NCBI GenBank assembly: GCA_002964805.2
Contig: PUDQ02000001.1
Span: 2,194,001-2,258,000 of the forward strand
Source of the DNA: Trametes villosa
Lineage: Eukaryota > Basidiomycota > Agaricomycetes > Polyporales > Polyporaceae
DNA: 64,000 nt
Reading direction: 5' to 3'
Shown: one piece after another, positions 35,330 to 47,229 of the stretch
Numbering within the stretch: the first letter of the stretch is position 1
How the letters are laid out: each line of letters starts with the position of its first letter
Notes under the pieces: model-generated
Told to the model about the DNA's origin: nothing
What the model saw: only the letters and a program-made list of their open reading frames with translations
Databases searched by the model: none
Made by a program: the position numbers and the translations under genes

Positions 35330-37413
35330 ATGCATCCACAGGCACCGGATCAGACGCTCCCTTCGCCAGCTGCGGAGAGCGTCGCATCGGACGAGGAAAC
35401 GGCTCGGGAACGCGCTGCGGTGCTCGACGAGCTCGCTAATCGCCCGCTCGTGTACATCGCGAACGAGGTGCGCCGGCTCCGCATGGAGAATGTGGATTTC
35501 CGGAAGGAGAGTGGCAAGGAAAAACAACAAGTGGCGGAAGAGCAGCAGCGGTTGCGGGAGGAAAAACAGCGAGTAGAAGAGCTTTTATCTGTAAGTCATC
35601 AGCAGGACGGGGCTTACGCTGTCTACGGTGCTAAGAACGTTCGATATTCAGGACATCGCTCGGTTACGCGACCAGCAGGCTGGGTTCAAGAGAGCCATCC
35701 GATATCTTATGGAACAGACCGGGGTAAGATGTTCTCCTTGCTTCCTCATTCGTCGGTATATATACACCGCGGGAGCTGGTATACTGACAATATATGCCGC
35801 AGTTTATTATGCCGACCGCCGCCGCCCAGCCTATAGACGTCGGCAGGCTTCCGCACGAGATCCTCGTCCCTATCCTCCGAGCGGCCCGGGTACCACCCTA
35901 CCAGCTGGACCCGTCGGTCAGTCAAGGCGGGAATAGCCAGTGGCTCGCCGAGCTGCGCTATCGCAAAAGCCTCCTCCTGGTCTGCAAGTGGTGGACAGGG
36001 CCAGCGAGGGAGCTCCTCTACGAGGACATTGTCCTCCGGCGGGTGGGCCAAATCCCCGCGCTCGCTGCCGACCTGGAATCGCAGGGGGATCTTGCCAGGC
36101 ATGTGCGGAGCATCCGCATGGATACGTGTGTCATCCCATCGCAGTGCACGGAGGTCGCCCGCGACGCTCTCCGGTCGATCTTCTCGCTGTGCACGGCGCT
36201 CCGCGTGTTCGAGTACCACCCGGCCGAGGACTTCCCCGTAGTCGCTGCGCCGCCCACAAATTTTCCCGCTTTCAACCCATCCTGGTTTGTGGACGACAGC
36301 CATGTACCGTTCCAGGTCGCCTTCCAGGGCCGAATCTCGACGCTTTCGGTGCTGGACCTCGCGATGACGCTGTCCCACAGGCAACTCGCGCATCTCCACG
36401 TTCTGCTGTCCGTCGCGGTCAGACTCAAGACCTTGAAATTGCGCTCGGTCGAACGACAGCGGAGCGACGAAGGTGTCGAGCTTGCCTCTCTGCCTATCCT
36501 ACGGCATCCGCAACTGGAAGAACTGCATCTGTCTATCCAGGAGCCTGCCTTCGTCGCCTACGTGACCACGACCTGGGAGATGCCTCGGCTGGTGCGCTTG
36601 ACGGGACTCGACACCACCTCGGTGCCCCACGCGCTACTCGCTGCCCATGGATCATGCCTCGTCTACCTGCAGCTCTGCCCGAAGAGACGACACGACGTCC
36701 CGCACCACTACGAGTGGATCCCGCCCGACAGCGCAGGCCTCGGGCGCGTCGTGGAGCTGTGCCCCGTGCTCGAGCACCTCGTGCACTTCCAGCCCATGCA
36801 CTTCCGCTGGTACGAGACCGACGACGACCTCGCGATGCACAGGCCGCGGACGCTCCGGTACGTGGACGTGTGCTGGTCGTCCGCGACCGCGGCGCGCGCC
36901 CCATACAGCTTTGGCAAGCCCGGCATCACGACGCGCTGCATCTACTTCGTGCACCCGGACCTCCCGGCGATATGCGACCCACGGATCGAGCTGGGCGAGG
37001 GCGAGGCGCGCGTGGTGCACCTCGCTGGGATGCGCTTCCTGTGGACGAAGCGCACGATCGTCCCGGACGTCCTCGGGCACGCGGCGGACTGTCCGCCCCT
37101 GGCGTATGAGGACCCCGATGCGGACGAGTCGAGTGATTATGTCGACGCCGAACCGCCCGTCTCCACGGACTCGGAAGATTCTGACGCGTCGAGCGAGGCG
37201 GGGTCGGAGCAGCGTGGCGATCTCGAGCTCGAGGGGAATGCGGACGGAGCCCAGGGCGACACGAACGAACCTAACGAGGCAACTGAAGACGACACCAGCG
37301 ACGATGAACGCATATCGGAGCACGAGTCGGATTACTGGCGGGTAGACGAGCAACTTGACCGAGACGCCGTGTTGAAGATGTACCAGGCCAGTCGTCACGA
37401 CAGTGGCTATTGA
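35330..37413 (+). CDS. F-box-like protein A with N-terminal coiled coil and acidic tail
   Basis: Three exons (35330-35590, 35652-35723, 35803-37413) give 647 aa. Residues 30-110 form a Glu/Gln/Arg-rich coiled coil. Then comes an agaricomycete F-box-like region: GRLPHEILVPILRAAR, LLLVCKWWTGPARELLYEDIV and LRRVGQIPALAADLES. The middle behaves like an LRR-type substrate region with leucine-rich strands (HPQLEELHLSIQEP). The last 110 residues are very acidic (DSEDSDASSEAGSEQ). F-box proteins recruit substrates to SCF ubiquitin ligases; whether this divergent F-box binds Skp1 is not shown by sequence. It is a tandem paralog of the gene at 37874-40070. Confidence 0.85.
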
Positions 37414-37519
37414 AGTGTAAGAATGGGCAGCCGTCGCCCCCTACGGCACGGCGGGATCCAGACAGCTCCACAATTCGCTAGAACCCCCCGGAGTATTACT
37501 CACTTTATCGTATTAAATA

Positions 37520-37549
37520 CTAGTTACAGCGTAATGAAGCCATGATGCC
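37520..37549 (-). pseudogene. Captured fragment of the IPI1 3' end
   Basis: Read on the minus strand this reads GIMASLRCN and a stop. The true C-terminus of IPI1 at 40185 reads GIMASLCCQ and a stop. Both lie at the same distance beyond an F-box-like gene, so the fragment was carried along when the F-box unit was duplicated. Confidence 0.6.
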
Positions 37550-37803
37550 ACCGAAGGAAGCTCGTAAAACAGCCCTACGTTCGGGGGTGGAAGACAATCG
37601 CCGTCCCTCCCGAAGCTGAGCTCCTTCATAATCCTAGTATTAGGTTCCTACACACCGTCGACAACGGTAAGACCTGGTGAGACTACGAGACACAGATGAT
37701 TCGCCGAATGTTGCTACGTCGCGCATACTCACAAATCCGGAGAACAACGCACTCCCGTAGAAAGGCGCCAATGTAGCTAAGCGGGCCTCGACCCGCACAT
37801 ACA

Positions 37804-37810
37804 TATATAA
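37804..37810 (+). promoter_or_regulatory. TATA box of F-box-like gene B
   Basis: The motif tatataa lies 70 bp before the ATG, matching the position in unit A (69 bp). Confidence 0.6.
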
Positions 37811-37873
37811 CAGCACGGTGCCTCCTGTTGGTTGCTTCCGACGTCCATATTCACCGCGAACATTCTCATTGCG

Positions 37874-40070
37874 ATGCATCCACTGGCACAGGCACCGGAT
37901 CAGATGCCCTCCTCCGAGTCCTCGCAGTCTGCGGAAAGTGGTATGTCGCACGACAGCACGTCTGAAGAAACATCCCAGGAACGAGCTGCGATGCTCGAGG
38001 AGCTCGTAGATCGTCCGCTGTCGAATATCGCGGACGAGATGTGCCGGCTCCGCAAGGAAGTTGCGCGTCGGCAGCGGGAAGGCATGAGGAAGAAGCAACA
38101 ATTGGTGGAAGAAGCGCGGCGGTTGAAGGAGGAGCGAGAGCGGTTACAGGAGGAGGAGCAGCGGCTGCAGGAGGAGAAACAGAGGCTTAAAGAGCTTATA
38201 CCTGTGGCTGATCAGCTGCGGAAGGAGAAACAACGGGTGGATGAGCTTACATCTGTGAGTGATCTGCTCAGGACGGGGCACTCCTACGACTCCGCTAGTA
38301 GAGGCGATGCTGAAGCATGTTCGACGATTAGGAGGTCACCCGTTTGCGCAACCAGAGGGCCGGGTTCAAGCGATGGGTCCAATATTATATGGAACTAACC
38401 GGGGTGAGATGTTGTCCTTGCACCCTCTCATCCCGTATATACTTCACAAGCTGATGGAGCGATATGTGCGACAGTTCGTATTGCCAGCCGTAGAACGCCA
38501 TCCCGTTGACGCAGGCAAGCTCCCGCACGAGCTACTCGTCCCCATCATGAGGGCAGTGAGGGCACCACCCTACGAACTGGACCCGTCTGTAAGCCAAGGG
38601 GCAAACAGTAGATGGCTCGCCGAGCTGCGCGATCGCAAGAGCCTCCTCTTGGTCTGCAGGTGGTGGAAGGGGCCGGCAATGGAGCTCTTCTACGAGGACA
38701 TCGTACTCCGGCGCATGGGCCAGATCCATGCGTTGGCTGCTGTTCTGGAATCGCAGAGAGGCCTTGCCAGCCATGTGCGAAGCATTTGCATGCATTCATG
38801 TCTCATCCCATGGCAGTGCGCGGAGGGCGCTCGCGACGCCCTCCGGTCGATACTCTCACTGTGCACATCACTCCGCAAATTCCAGTACCACCCGACCGGA
38901 TACTTCCCCAGGATGGTCGCGCCCTACAGAAGCGCTTCCGCTTTCAACCCATCCTGGTTCGTGGACGACAGCCATGCACCGTTCCGCATTGCCTTCCAGG
39001 AACGGACTTCGACGTTAACGGTGTTGGACCTCGTCATGGCCCTCAGGTCCCACAAGCAAGTCGCCCATCTTCACGCGCTCCTTTCCGCCGCAGTCCATCT
39101 CAAAATTTTGAAATTGCGCCCGGTCGAACGAGAGTCACTGGATGACCACGATGTCGAGCTCGACTCGCTGCCTGTCTTGCGGCTTCCCCAACTGAAAGAG
39201 CTGCATCTCCCAACCAACGAGGCCGCCTTCGTCGCCTACGTCACAACAGCTTGGAAGATGCCCCAGCTAGAACGCCTTACGGGGATCGACACCATCTCTG
39301 TGCCCTGCGCGCTGCTTGCCGCGCACGGATCGCGCCTCGTCTACCTGCAGCTCTGTCCGAGAATGAAGCACGACATCCCGCATCATTACGAATGGATCCC
39401 GCTGGCAACTTGTACAGGCATGGAGCTCGTCGTGAAATTATGTCCCCTCCTCGAACACCTGGTGCATGTCGAGCCTGCGAACCTTCGCTGGTACGAGACC
39501 GACGGACCCCGGGCTCTCCGGTACCTGGACGTATGCTCGTCGCCCTCAACGGCGACGCGGGTCCCTGATGGCTTTGACAGAGCCGGTATCTCTGTACGCT
39601 CCATCCGTTTCGTCCACCCCGACCTCCCAACGATATGCGATCCGAGGATCGAGCTGGGCGAGGGTGAGGCACGCGTCGTGCGCCTGCCCGGGATGCGCTT
39701 CTTGTGGACGAAAGACCAAATCGCCCCGGATGTCCTCGGGTACTGGGCGGACTGCCCGCCCTTGGCGTTTGACGACTCCGACACGGACGAGTCTGGTGGA
39801 TATCCCGAGGATGAATCATCCATATCTGCCAATTCGGACGATTCTGGCTCTTCGAGCGAGGCGGAGTCGGAGCAGAGTGGCGATCTCGAGGGAGATGCAG
39901 ACGGTGCCCAAGACGACGAGAGCGAAGTTGCCGAGGCTAGTGAAGACGACGGCAGCGATGGCGAACGCATCTCGGAGCACGAGTCGGATTACTGGGAGCC
40001 CGGCGACGAGCAGCTCGACCGAGACGCCGTGCTAGAGATCTTCCGGGCCAGTCATGACAAAGGCTACTGA
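37874..40070 (+). CDS. F-box-like protein B with expanded coiled coil and acidic tail
   Basis: Exons 37874-38254, 38332-38403 and 38475-40070 give 682 aa. Exon 2 is 72 nt as in gene A. The coiled coil is longer than in A by 40 residues and contains repeated RLQEE/RLKEL units. The F-box-like region reads GKLPHELLVPIMRAVR, LLLVCRWWKGPAMELFYEDIV and LRRMGQIHALAAVLES. The leucine-rich middle (LPQLKELHLPTNEAAF) and the acidic tail (SANSDDSGSSSEAESEQ) follow. The ATG at 37874 is chosen by alignment with gene A (both begin MHP); an in-frame ATG 42 nt upstream is not conserved. A substrate-receptor role in ubiquitylation is inferred from the F-box only. Confidence 0.85.
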
Positions 40071-40184
40071 ATTGCGGAACGGGGCATCTGTCGCGCCCTG
40101 CGGCACTACGAAATCCAGACAGCTAAACCGCAATCTATAGACATCCTCGGAGTACTACTGTCTGTATCGTGTAAAATAGTAGTC

Positions 40185-43136
40185 TCACTGGCAACACAAC
40201 GAAGCCATGATGCCCGTAAGATATGCCACTTCCGGGGACCCGTCAGTCGCCTCCAGGACAGCGGACAAGAACTCGTCGCCGTCGTCCGCTTTCCGCGGAC
40301 ACTGTCCGGCGATCGTGGCCACCAAGTCGAGCACCAGGCGGCGCAGCGGCGAGTCGACCGGCAGTTTCGCGTACGGACCCCGCAGCTTTCCTCGCGTTGG
40401 GTGCGTGATCGCGAAGAAGGGAGTGAGCCGCGACCGGAGGGCGGTGTACGTCTAAATTCAACCGTCGGTCAACTCCGTCCGGCGTTTCGTGCATAGTTCC
40501 CGCAGAACCGGGACTTACCTCCTGGCGGAACAACCCTGACCGCCGTTGCGATAATCGTAGGAGGAGTCGGATAATAGCCTGGCGGTATATCGGTCAGCGG
40601 GTCTCGACTAGACCACTTCAGCCGTTTTCTCACCTCTGTAGTTGCCGGATGATTCCCACCCAATTCCCACAGGGTCTTCGGGAGCTGTAGAACCCACTCC
40701 TCCAGTTTTGCGTCTTGTTCTGAGCTCCTCCCGCTCCTGAAGTTGCCAACGTATTCGGGCTCCCGGTCCAACTATGCATAACAGTGAGCTCAGTATGCTG
40801 GGAAAGATCCGAGCGACGTACGAGTATCAGCCTCCCGATGAAGTCAATCGTGTGCCTTTTGGCTGCGGATGTCGAGGACGCCTTGGTAGCATGCTCCACA
40901 ACGGCCGAGAAAAGCGCCCCCGAAGCGTCCGCGAGCTCCACGGTAGCGCCGTTGATCAAGGACCAGATAGTCGGGAGAAGAGCAACGTACGCTTGGGGCG
41001 CTAGCGGCCGTGGTATTGAAGACTGCACAGCGGAGGACGGTGCCTCGCCGCGGAGTAGGCGAACGATGTACTCGCTGACGCGCTCGATTTGTCGGGCGCT
41101 GACGGTGGAACCAGAAGATGCCGCCGCTACTGAACGACTTGTGCGTATTGAACGGGACTTTTGCCGCTGCGCGGCGCTGCTCTGCTTGTTGTTGGCTTGC
41201 GACGCCAGTACGAGGAAGGAAGACAACTCGCAGAAGATGAGGTTGAGATCCTGGAAAGCCTGCTCGGTCTTAATGTCCCGCTTCGCGGTGGGAGGGCCGT
41301 TCAGGGTGAATGGGAAGTATGGCGACAGGTAGGAGAGCATCGCTTGCAGATCAGACTCCACTTTTTCGTATGAATGGCCCGACTGTGATTCGGTCAGTAT
41401 GTACCCTCGAGAATTCATGCATCGACGAACCTCCGAGGTGTTCTGCAATATCCGGCCGTACAGGCTACGACATATTCTGCATACGACGAGCACCATTTGC
41501 AATTCGGTCTCAGGCGGTGTCGAGCTCGGAGAGAAAACGGCGGGCGCGCAGTCGAGGAACGTCGACACGAGCGTTGCGTGCAGAGTGCGGGCGATATGCT
41601 ACCAAGATAGTTGTGAGTGACAACAAGTTGCAGGTTAAGAGGGAGGACTTACCGCGGCTGAGGAGACTTGTTGATCCTGCTCACCGCCACTTTGCTTATC
41701 TTCCTTCAGCGCAGAGACTGCGACATCGATGTCATTCAGGTCTTGGACGGTCCAAGACGCTGAACCGGTTGCGGCAAGATCGAAATGGCCTACGAAGTCG
41801 TCGTCCTCGCCCGAAGCCTCCGGGGCCCATGTCCTGGCGGTAAAAGACTGAAAATCACGATGCGTGGAGGGGTCGTGTGTAGGACGTAGAAGAGCGTCGA
41901 ATGCATTGAATGCCGATGTTGAGGCGAAGGATGATGATAAGTACCAAGTCGGCGTTGCGAGGTTGCCAGGACTCGATTCGTTTGCGGTATCGGATGGGCC
42001 GCTGCTCGAAGTCACGGCATAGCCCAAGAAAGTCGCCAGGGATTTCAACACAACAAGCTTGGACTGCACCGCAAACATAGTTAGCCTTTTGTACACTGAC
42101 GGTATCAGAATCGTACATACGCCAGGTGATAGGACTACGCTGGCGGTAGAGGTTGCCCGTGCTGGGCCTGTATCTGACAAATTCACGCTCAGTCTGCGCT
42201 CGTGAATTGACCTTAATCAAACTCACCACCGCCCTCTCCAAAGGTAGTTCCGGCATTGAGGATACCGAGGTATCCCTCAAGGACTCTCCTTCCGTGGCTA
42301 CCGCTGCCCTGCTGAGTCCACCCTTCCGTGACAACATCTGGGATGTAGTCAAGGAAGATGTCAAGAAAACGGACGGCGTCGATGCGAATCTCGGGGAAGA
42401 TATGTGTCTGGGCGGACGTAGTGAAGAGTAGCAAGACTGGCGAATGTGGGGTGATATCGTCCTGGAGGGAGTGATTAAATGGGCTAGAATAGACACATCC
42501 AAGTGATCGCGTACCCGAGGGACCTGCCGGAACACCCACGTGAAGAATTGCAGCAGGATCTTTCTTACACTTGCATCCTGAGATGAGTCAGTACACCACG
42601 CAATGCCCTGCATATCCTCGCATTACCTCATCGCTGATTAGCCGAACACAGTTATTGACCAGCGCAGTCAGGTGCGTGTTGATGAGTTCGGGATGAGCTT
42701 CCAGTAGCTCCCGCAAGCCGAGCAAAGCGTCTATGGGTCACTTCAGCTGGAGCTCGCTTATATATTGCGAAGTTAGCTTACCCTTTCGTGTGTTCGCGTT
42801 GTAGTGCTTGAGATGTATGATGAGGGCGTCGAAGGTTAAACGCCGCTTCGTGGTAGGTGCATCTGCATCTTTGTCGGCTGCTATACTCTGACTAGGTAAA
42901 GCAATAGCTACAAATGGTTTGGTTAGCCTATATCAAAACATGCGGGCTGAACACTCACATCTCGCTTTGAAGGACGTGTCGATAACGTTGTTAGCTTCCT
43001 GCTTCCCCTTGCCAAGCTTCAGCTTAGCTTTCTATGAGCTCATGCCGCGTTAGTGCCTATCATGCTCCAAAAATGAGTTACACCATACGGAGAAGTCTGC
43101 GGCCTTGTCCTTCTTTTTCTTTGTACTCTTCGGCAT
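40185..43136 (-). CDS. IPI1: Pre-rRNA-processing protein IPI1 (Rix1 complex)
   Basis: HEAT-repeat subunit of the Rix1 complex, required for ITS2 processing and 60S maturation. The start MPKSTKKKKDKAADFSKAK is followed by KLGKGKQEANNVIDTSFKAR, ALPSQSIA, and LTFDALIIHLKHYNANTRK. Typical later blocks are ALLGLRELLEAHPELI, DASVRKILLQFFTWVF, HSPVLLLFTTSAQTH and FPEIRIDAVRFLDIFLDYIP. The N-terminal exons are 43089-43136, 42959-43031, 42782-42907, 42627-42730, 42515-42577 and 42227-42461, all in phase. The C-terminus includes WVLQLPKTLWELGG and FFAITHPTRGKLRGPYAKLP and ends GIMASLCCQ. It converges on F-box-like gene B with 114 bp between stops. Confidence 0.9.
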
Positions 43137-44105
43137 ACCGGAGCGTGTTGTCTCTGAGCTCGAGGTGGTGGGACACTGGCAAGCCCGGAACTCCGAACCT
43201 ACTTCGTTGCTACGGGCGCCTGCGAGAGGAGAAAATGTGGACGCCGAGAAAGGAAAGGCGCCGAAGGTGTTGAGTGATTCGCTCGCAAACGCGGCTTTCT
43301 CTTCCCACCAGATCCACAACGTCGCATCTGTTGTATTTGGCGCGTGATTGTCGTCGAGCTCGCGCTCCGGTCCTGTATACCCGGCGTCTACGTACCATCG
43401 AGTACGATCCCGCGCGATGCCTACGATAGTGGCGCGCGCTCTGCTTATGTACCCCGCCCGCCCCGTACGCACGCCTTACGCGTTTGCCCTCTTACCCCCA
43501 CCCTTCGTCCCTCGTTAATCCCAAGCGCAAACGCGCCGTTCGCCTCTCGCGCTCTCGTCTCGCGCTCCCGCGCTCGCGCTCGACCCGCTCGACTCCCGCG
43601 CGCTCGCTAGCGCCCGTCGCTCGCACACCGAAACTCACAGCATCCGCCAGACAGAGTCCTACGCCTTCCTGCAAAGAACCTTCGCCGACGGTACTCGATG
43701 CTCCGGCGGTGCTCCGTGCAGATGTCCTTGTGCTCCGAAGAACGTCACGATGGCCGCGCCGCTTGAGGAACGCCGGGTGGACCGTCCCGGCCCATCACGA
43801 CGCGTTATGAGCTTTCGTTTCGTCGATCCGCACTATCTCAGACTTCCGCCGCCTTACGAAGTGCTCAGCCGTGATGGCGAATAGAACAGGATGCGGGTTC
43901 GTCGTGTCACGCGCTCGTTGGATCGACGACTCCGACCGCACATCTGACCCTTGGCCGATATTCTTCCGGCCCATCCAACGAAGACGCGGAGAGCTCTCCG
44001 TCGCTGATCGAGGTGCAGAAATTGTACCCGAAGGATCCGAGTGCGGCTATAAGACTGGAAAGGTGAGAGGTCTCGCACATCGACCGTCTGCCTAGGGTCA
44101 CAACA
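43137..44105. other. Intergenic region
   Basis: About 970 bp between the divergent IPI1 and mannanase starts. A 43-codon plus-strand frame at about 43750-43881 (starting MAAPLEERRVDRPG) ends before the mannanase ATG and could be an upstream frame or chance. No TATA box was seen. Confidence 0.4.
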
Positions 44106-46560
44106 ATGCGACCTTTACTTGCTGCGTGCGCTATTGCTCTCTGGGCTCTTCTGGTAGTCGGAACGGGGGCTGCTAATGCTCCGCGCAAGAATCCGAGAGT
44201 ACCTCGTGGTTTTGTGACCACCAAAGGTAGCCGCTTCGAACTGGACGGCAAGCCTTTCGTACGTTTCTGAGCATCCGCTATGTCGCATCAAGTTGTGCTA
44301 ACGATGAACGCCTGGTACTCGTCCTTAGTCTTTCGTTGGGGCCAACTCCTATGTGCGAACGAGCTTGAGCAGCTATACTAACTTCCCGCTGACGAGGGCG
44401 CATAGTGGCTTCCCCTACTCTTAACAGCGGATGATGTCGAGAAGACCTTCAAGACAATGCAGCAGTCCGGCGTTAAGGTCCTGCGTACCTGGGTACGTTA
44501 CTTGCGATATTCAAACTGCACCTCTGCATCAAGGGCTCATAAACTCTCCCAGGGCTTCAATGCCATCAATGCCACGGAGCTTCCCGGTGCCCTTGAGTCC
44601 AATCTCACATACTATCAGGTAACAGCTCCCGTCCGTATCAACGATGCTGCCAACACTATCCAACACGTGCCTGTGGCAGGTATGGAACAGTAGCCAGTGG
44701 ATCCTGAACGACGGTCCCCAAGGCTTGCAACGCTTGGACCACGTCATCTCCACCGCAGGCAAGCATGGTATCAAGGTCATCCTCGCTTTCACCAACAACT
44801 GGTTTGTTCTTGCCTTGAGTCACTACCTGTACTCTTACTAACTGCCTTCTCGATATAGGGTCGGATATGGGGTCAGCGGCACCGTCCTCATCGCCTTACC
44901 GTCCATTCATCTGATGTTGCGCAGGGTTCCGACCTTTTCGTGAACTGGATTGCCGGCGCAGGACAACCACACGATGTCTTCTTCACGGACCCGAGAATTA
45001 TTGCTTCATACCGTGCGTTGAGATCACTGCTGCCCTCCTTCGTCGCTTAACCGCTCTCAACGCAGAGTCGTACGTGAAGACTATCGTCGAGCGCTACAAG
45101 GACTCGCCGAACATCTTCGCATGGGAGCTGATGAACGAAGCCCGTTGCTTGAGCGATACTCTGCCTGCCGGACCATCCTGCGTACCCGGATCCAACACGC
45201 TGAAGACCTGGTACCGGCAACAGTCGGACTTCGTCCGCAGCTTGTGAGTTTGCGCTACTCGCTGTCGCGTAACAAGGAGACTAACCTTGCAAAGGGACCC
45301 GAACCACCTGATCACGACGGGTGGGGAAGGGCACTTCTTCTGGAAGAAGCCAGTCGAGTAGTACGTTCCGCCCTTCGCACATCCGATGTCGTGCTAAATT
45401 CCGATACTCCCAGCTGGTTCGATCACACTCTTGTCAGTGACTACAACTTCAACGGACAAGGTAAGCTCCCGTACTGTGCGCTCACGGGCTGCCGCTGAAG
45501 GTCGTTGTAGCCGGCGAGGACTTCGATCACGACCTTTTGCTACCGAACATCGACTTCGGAACCTATGTGAGTTGCGCTAATCGCGAAGAGTATATACACG
45601 TACTGATCGAGGTTGCTAGCATCTCTATCCCCAGTCCTGGTAAGTCAATGACGAACTCGACCGCGGTGACCGTGTTACGAACTCATTGCGTTCACAGGTA
45701 TTCTGAACTGGTACGCATCGCTACCACCCGGCTCTGAAGCCGTTGCGCTGACGCACGAGCACGCCAATAGGACTTCCCTGGCTCCAACTGGACCGTCGAA
45801 AGCTGGGGTCTGGAATGGATCGATGACCACGCCCGCGGTATGTCCCTGGCTGCATCTGCCGCGCTGGGCACTGACCGTGCGTTGAAGCTGCCAGCAAGGC
45901 AAACAAGCCGGTGATCTTGGAAGAATTCGGCGTCAGCGGATTGCGTACGTCTTACTGTATCATGCCGTTTCGTTCCTGCGTAGCTCAAGGATATGGCTGT
46001 GCAGAGAACAGGTCTGACATCTATCCCAAGTGGGTCCAGCGCGCTCTGGACACGAAGCATGCGTACGTCGCCAACTGCTCCGTGTCTGAAATAACACTGA
46101 CCTCACACTCATTTTAGAGGGTATGCATGATCCGTGCCCGTACACGCAACCGGAGCTAAGATAATCCTCTCACAACAGCATCATGCCCTGGCAATTCGGC
46201 GAGCTCGGTCTGACCGAGAGCGGAGGCAACCGCATCATCAAGTACGCAGACGCTATCAACCACGGCGTAAGTCACACCTCCACACATACTCTGGAATCTC
46301 GGACACGATCTGACGGATCTCCTCTGCCAGGCCTCCCCGAACGACGGTGCGATTCCATCTCGATCCGCATCGCACGCCCACCCCATGCTGAGGATGCTAA
46401 TTGTGCGCCGCTCTAGGCAACACCTTCTATATCAACCAGACCGCCGTCTGGGACATCTTCACGTAAGTCCGCTACTAGTCCGCGCGAACGCCCCGCGAGC
46501 CGGCTTATTGACCGCTCATTTAGGAGGGCGGCGAAGATTCAGAACGCGCGATCTGGATAG
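44106..46560 (+). CDS. Secreted GH5_7 endo-beta-1,4-mannanase in 21 exons
   Basis: Glycoside hydrolase family 5, subfamily 7, which cleaves mannan and glucomannan backbones outside the cell. The signal peptide is MRPLLAACAIALWALLVVG. No carbohydrate-binding module is present. Landmarks: FVGANSYWLPLL, VKVLRTWGFNA, KVILAFTNNWVGYGG, the acid/base in FAWELMNEARC (Glu about residue 209), THLYPQSWYSELDFPG, and the nucleophile in VILEEFGVSGL (about residue 346). The end is IMPWQFGELGLTESGGN and WDIFTRAAKIQNARSG. Twenty introns split 441 codons; exons sum to 1326 nt with every junction in phase. Six exons are tiny: 44329-44352 (24 nt), 44859-44871 (13), 45620-45639 (20), 45698-45710 (13), 46118-46120 (3) and 46331-46346 (16). 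The gene appears intact. Confidence 0.92.
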
Positions 46561-46712
46561 GGGGATCTGCGAGACGTGCTAGAGGAAATATGGTACAAGT
46601 ACAGTGTAGCCGACAGCAAAGAAGCGAAGCAATGAGGACAACATATGCAGCCGCGCGTGGCGGTGGGAATCATGCTCAACAAGTCTCATATCGATCGACA
46701 CCGACGTGACCT

Positions 46713-47229
46713 TCACCGTCTCGGGATGTGTGGATTCCGGACCTGTTCGGGCTGGGTCAGATAGGCGGGCAACGAAAACATGACAACCCCTACTGGTTGG
46801 CGCTGCGCTGGCGATGAAGATGGTGGCGAGCCCTTGGTAGTTGCGGTGATTCCCTCCATGACGGCAATACCAGTGTCAGCTCGACATTGCGGAGATGGCG
46901 GTGTCTTGAAGGCGTCCGACAGTCTGCACTGGGTGTCGCTCCAGATCTTGACCCTGCGTGTAAGAAATGCGCGTTAGCTCCCTCCCCCGACAACTAGAAA
47001 TCGCAGTTCCGTACGAAAGTTCCGCCTCGCGAGGGGGCTGTCTGATCGCGTACTTGTACGCCACGCCCGCGGTGAGCACGAGGGAGATGCCTTCTCCCTG
47101 ATGCAGGAAGATGACGGGCCCCGCCCGTCCGCCCTCTTCTCTCCGCAGCACCTGCATCGTCGCGGCATCGGGCGTGTCGTTCGAGAACTCGAGGAGGACT
47201 TCGTATGGGATAGTGCAGGTCGGGGACAT
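46713..47229 (-). CDS. Small unnamed YEVLL-FxNDT family protein, member 1
   Basis: Unknown function. Exons 47015-47229 and 46713-46953 give 151 aa without signal peptide or membrane segment. The first 75 residues look like a compact beta-rich domain: YEVLLEFSNDTPDAATMQV, GPVIFLHQGEGISLVL and AGVAYKYAIR. They match the gene at 53966-54480 almost position by position. After a conserved phase-2 intron comes VKIWSDTQCRLSDAF, again like member 2. The last 50 residues diverge and are Pro/Ser/Gln-rich, so the 3' end is less certain. The start at 47229 is chosen because it places MSPTCTIPYEVLL like member 2's MPGTTQYEVLL. Confidence 0.6.

Larger units (their letters stand above)
35107..37549 (+). repeat. 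Tandem duplication, unit A
   Basis: First copy of a duplicated segment of about 2.45 kb. Homology to unit B starts at aggttcctac (35107) upstream of the promoter. It runs through the whole F-box-like gene and its 3' flank and stops near 37549, inside a copied fragment of the IPI1 3' end. The core promoter, gene and 3' flank all have counterparts in unit B. Confidence 0.75.
37642..40215 (+). repeat. Tandem duplication, unit B
   Basis: Second copy of the F-box unit, starting at aggttcctac (37642). It differs from unit A by scattered substitutions and by 120 extra nt in the first exon. Its 3' part overlaps the last exon of IPI1, which shows that this is the copy in the ancestral position beside IPI1. 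Confidence 0.75.
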
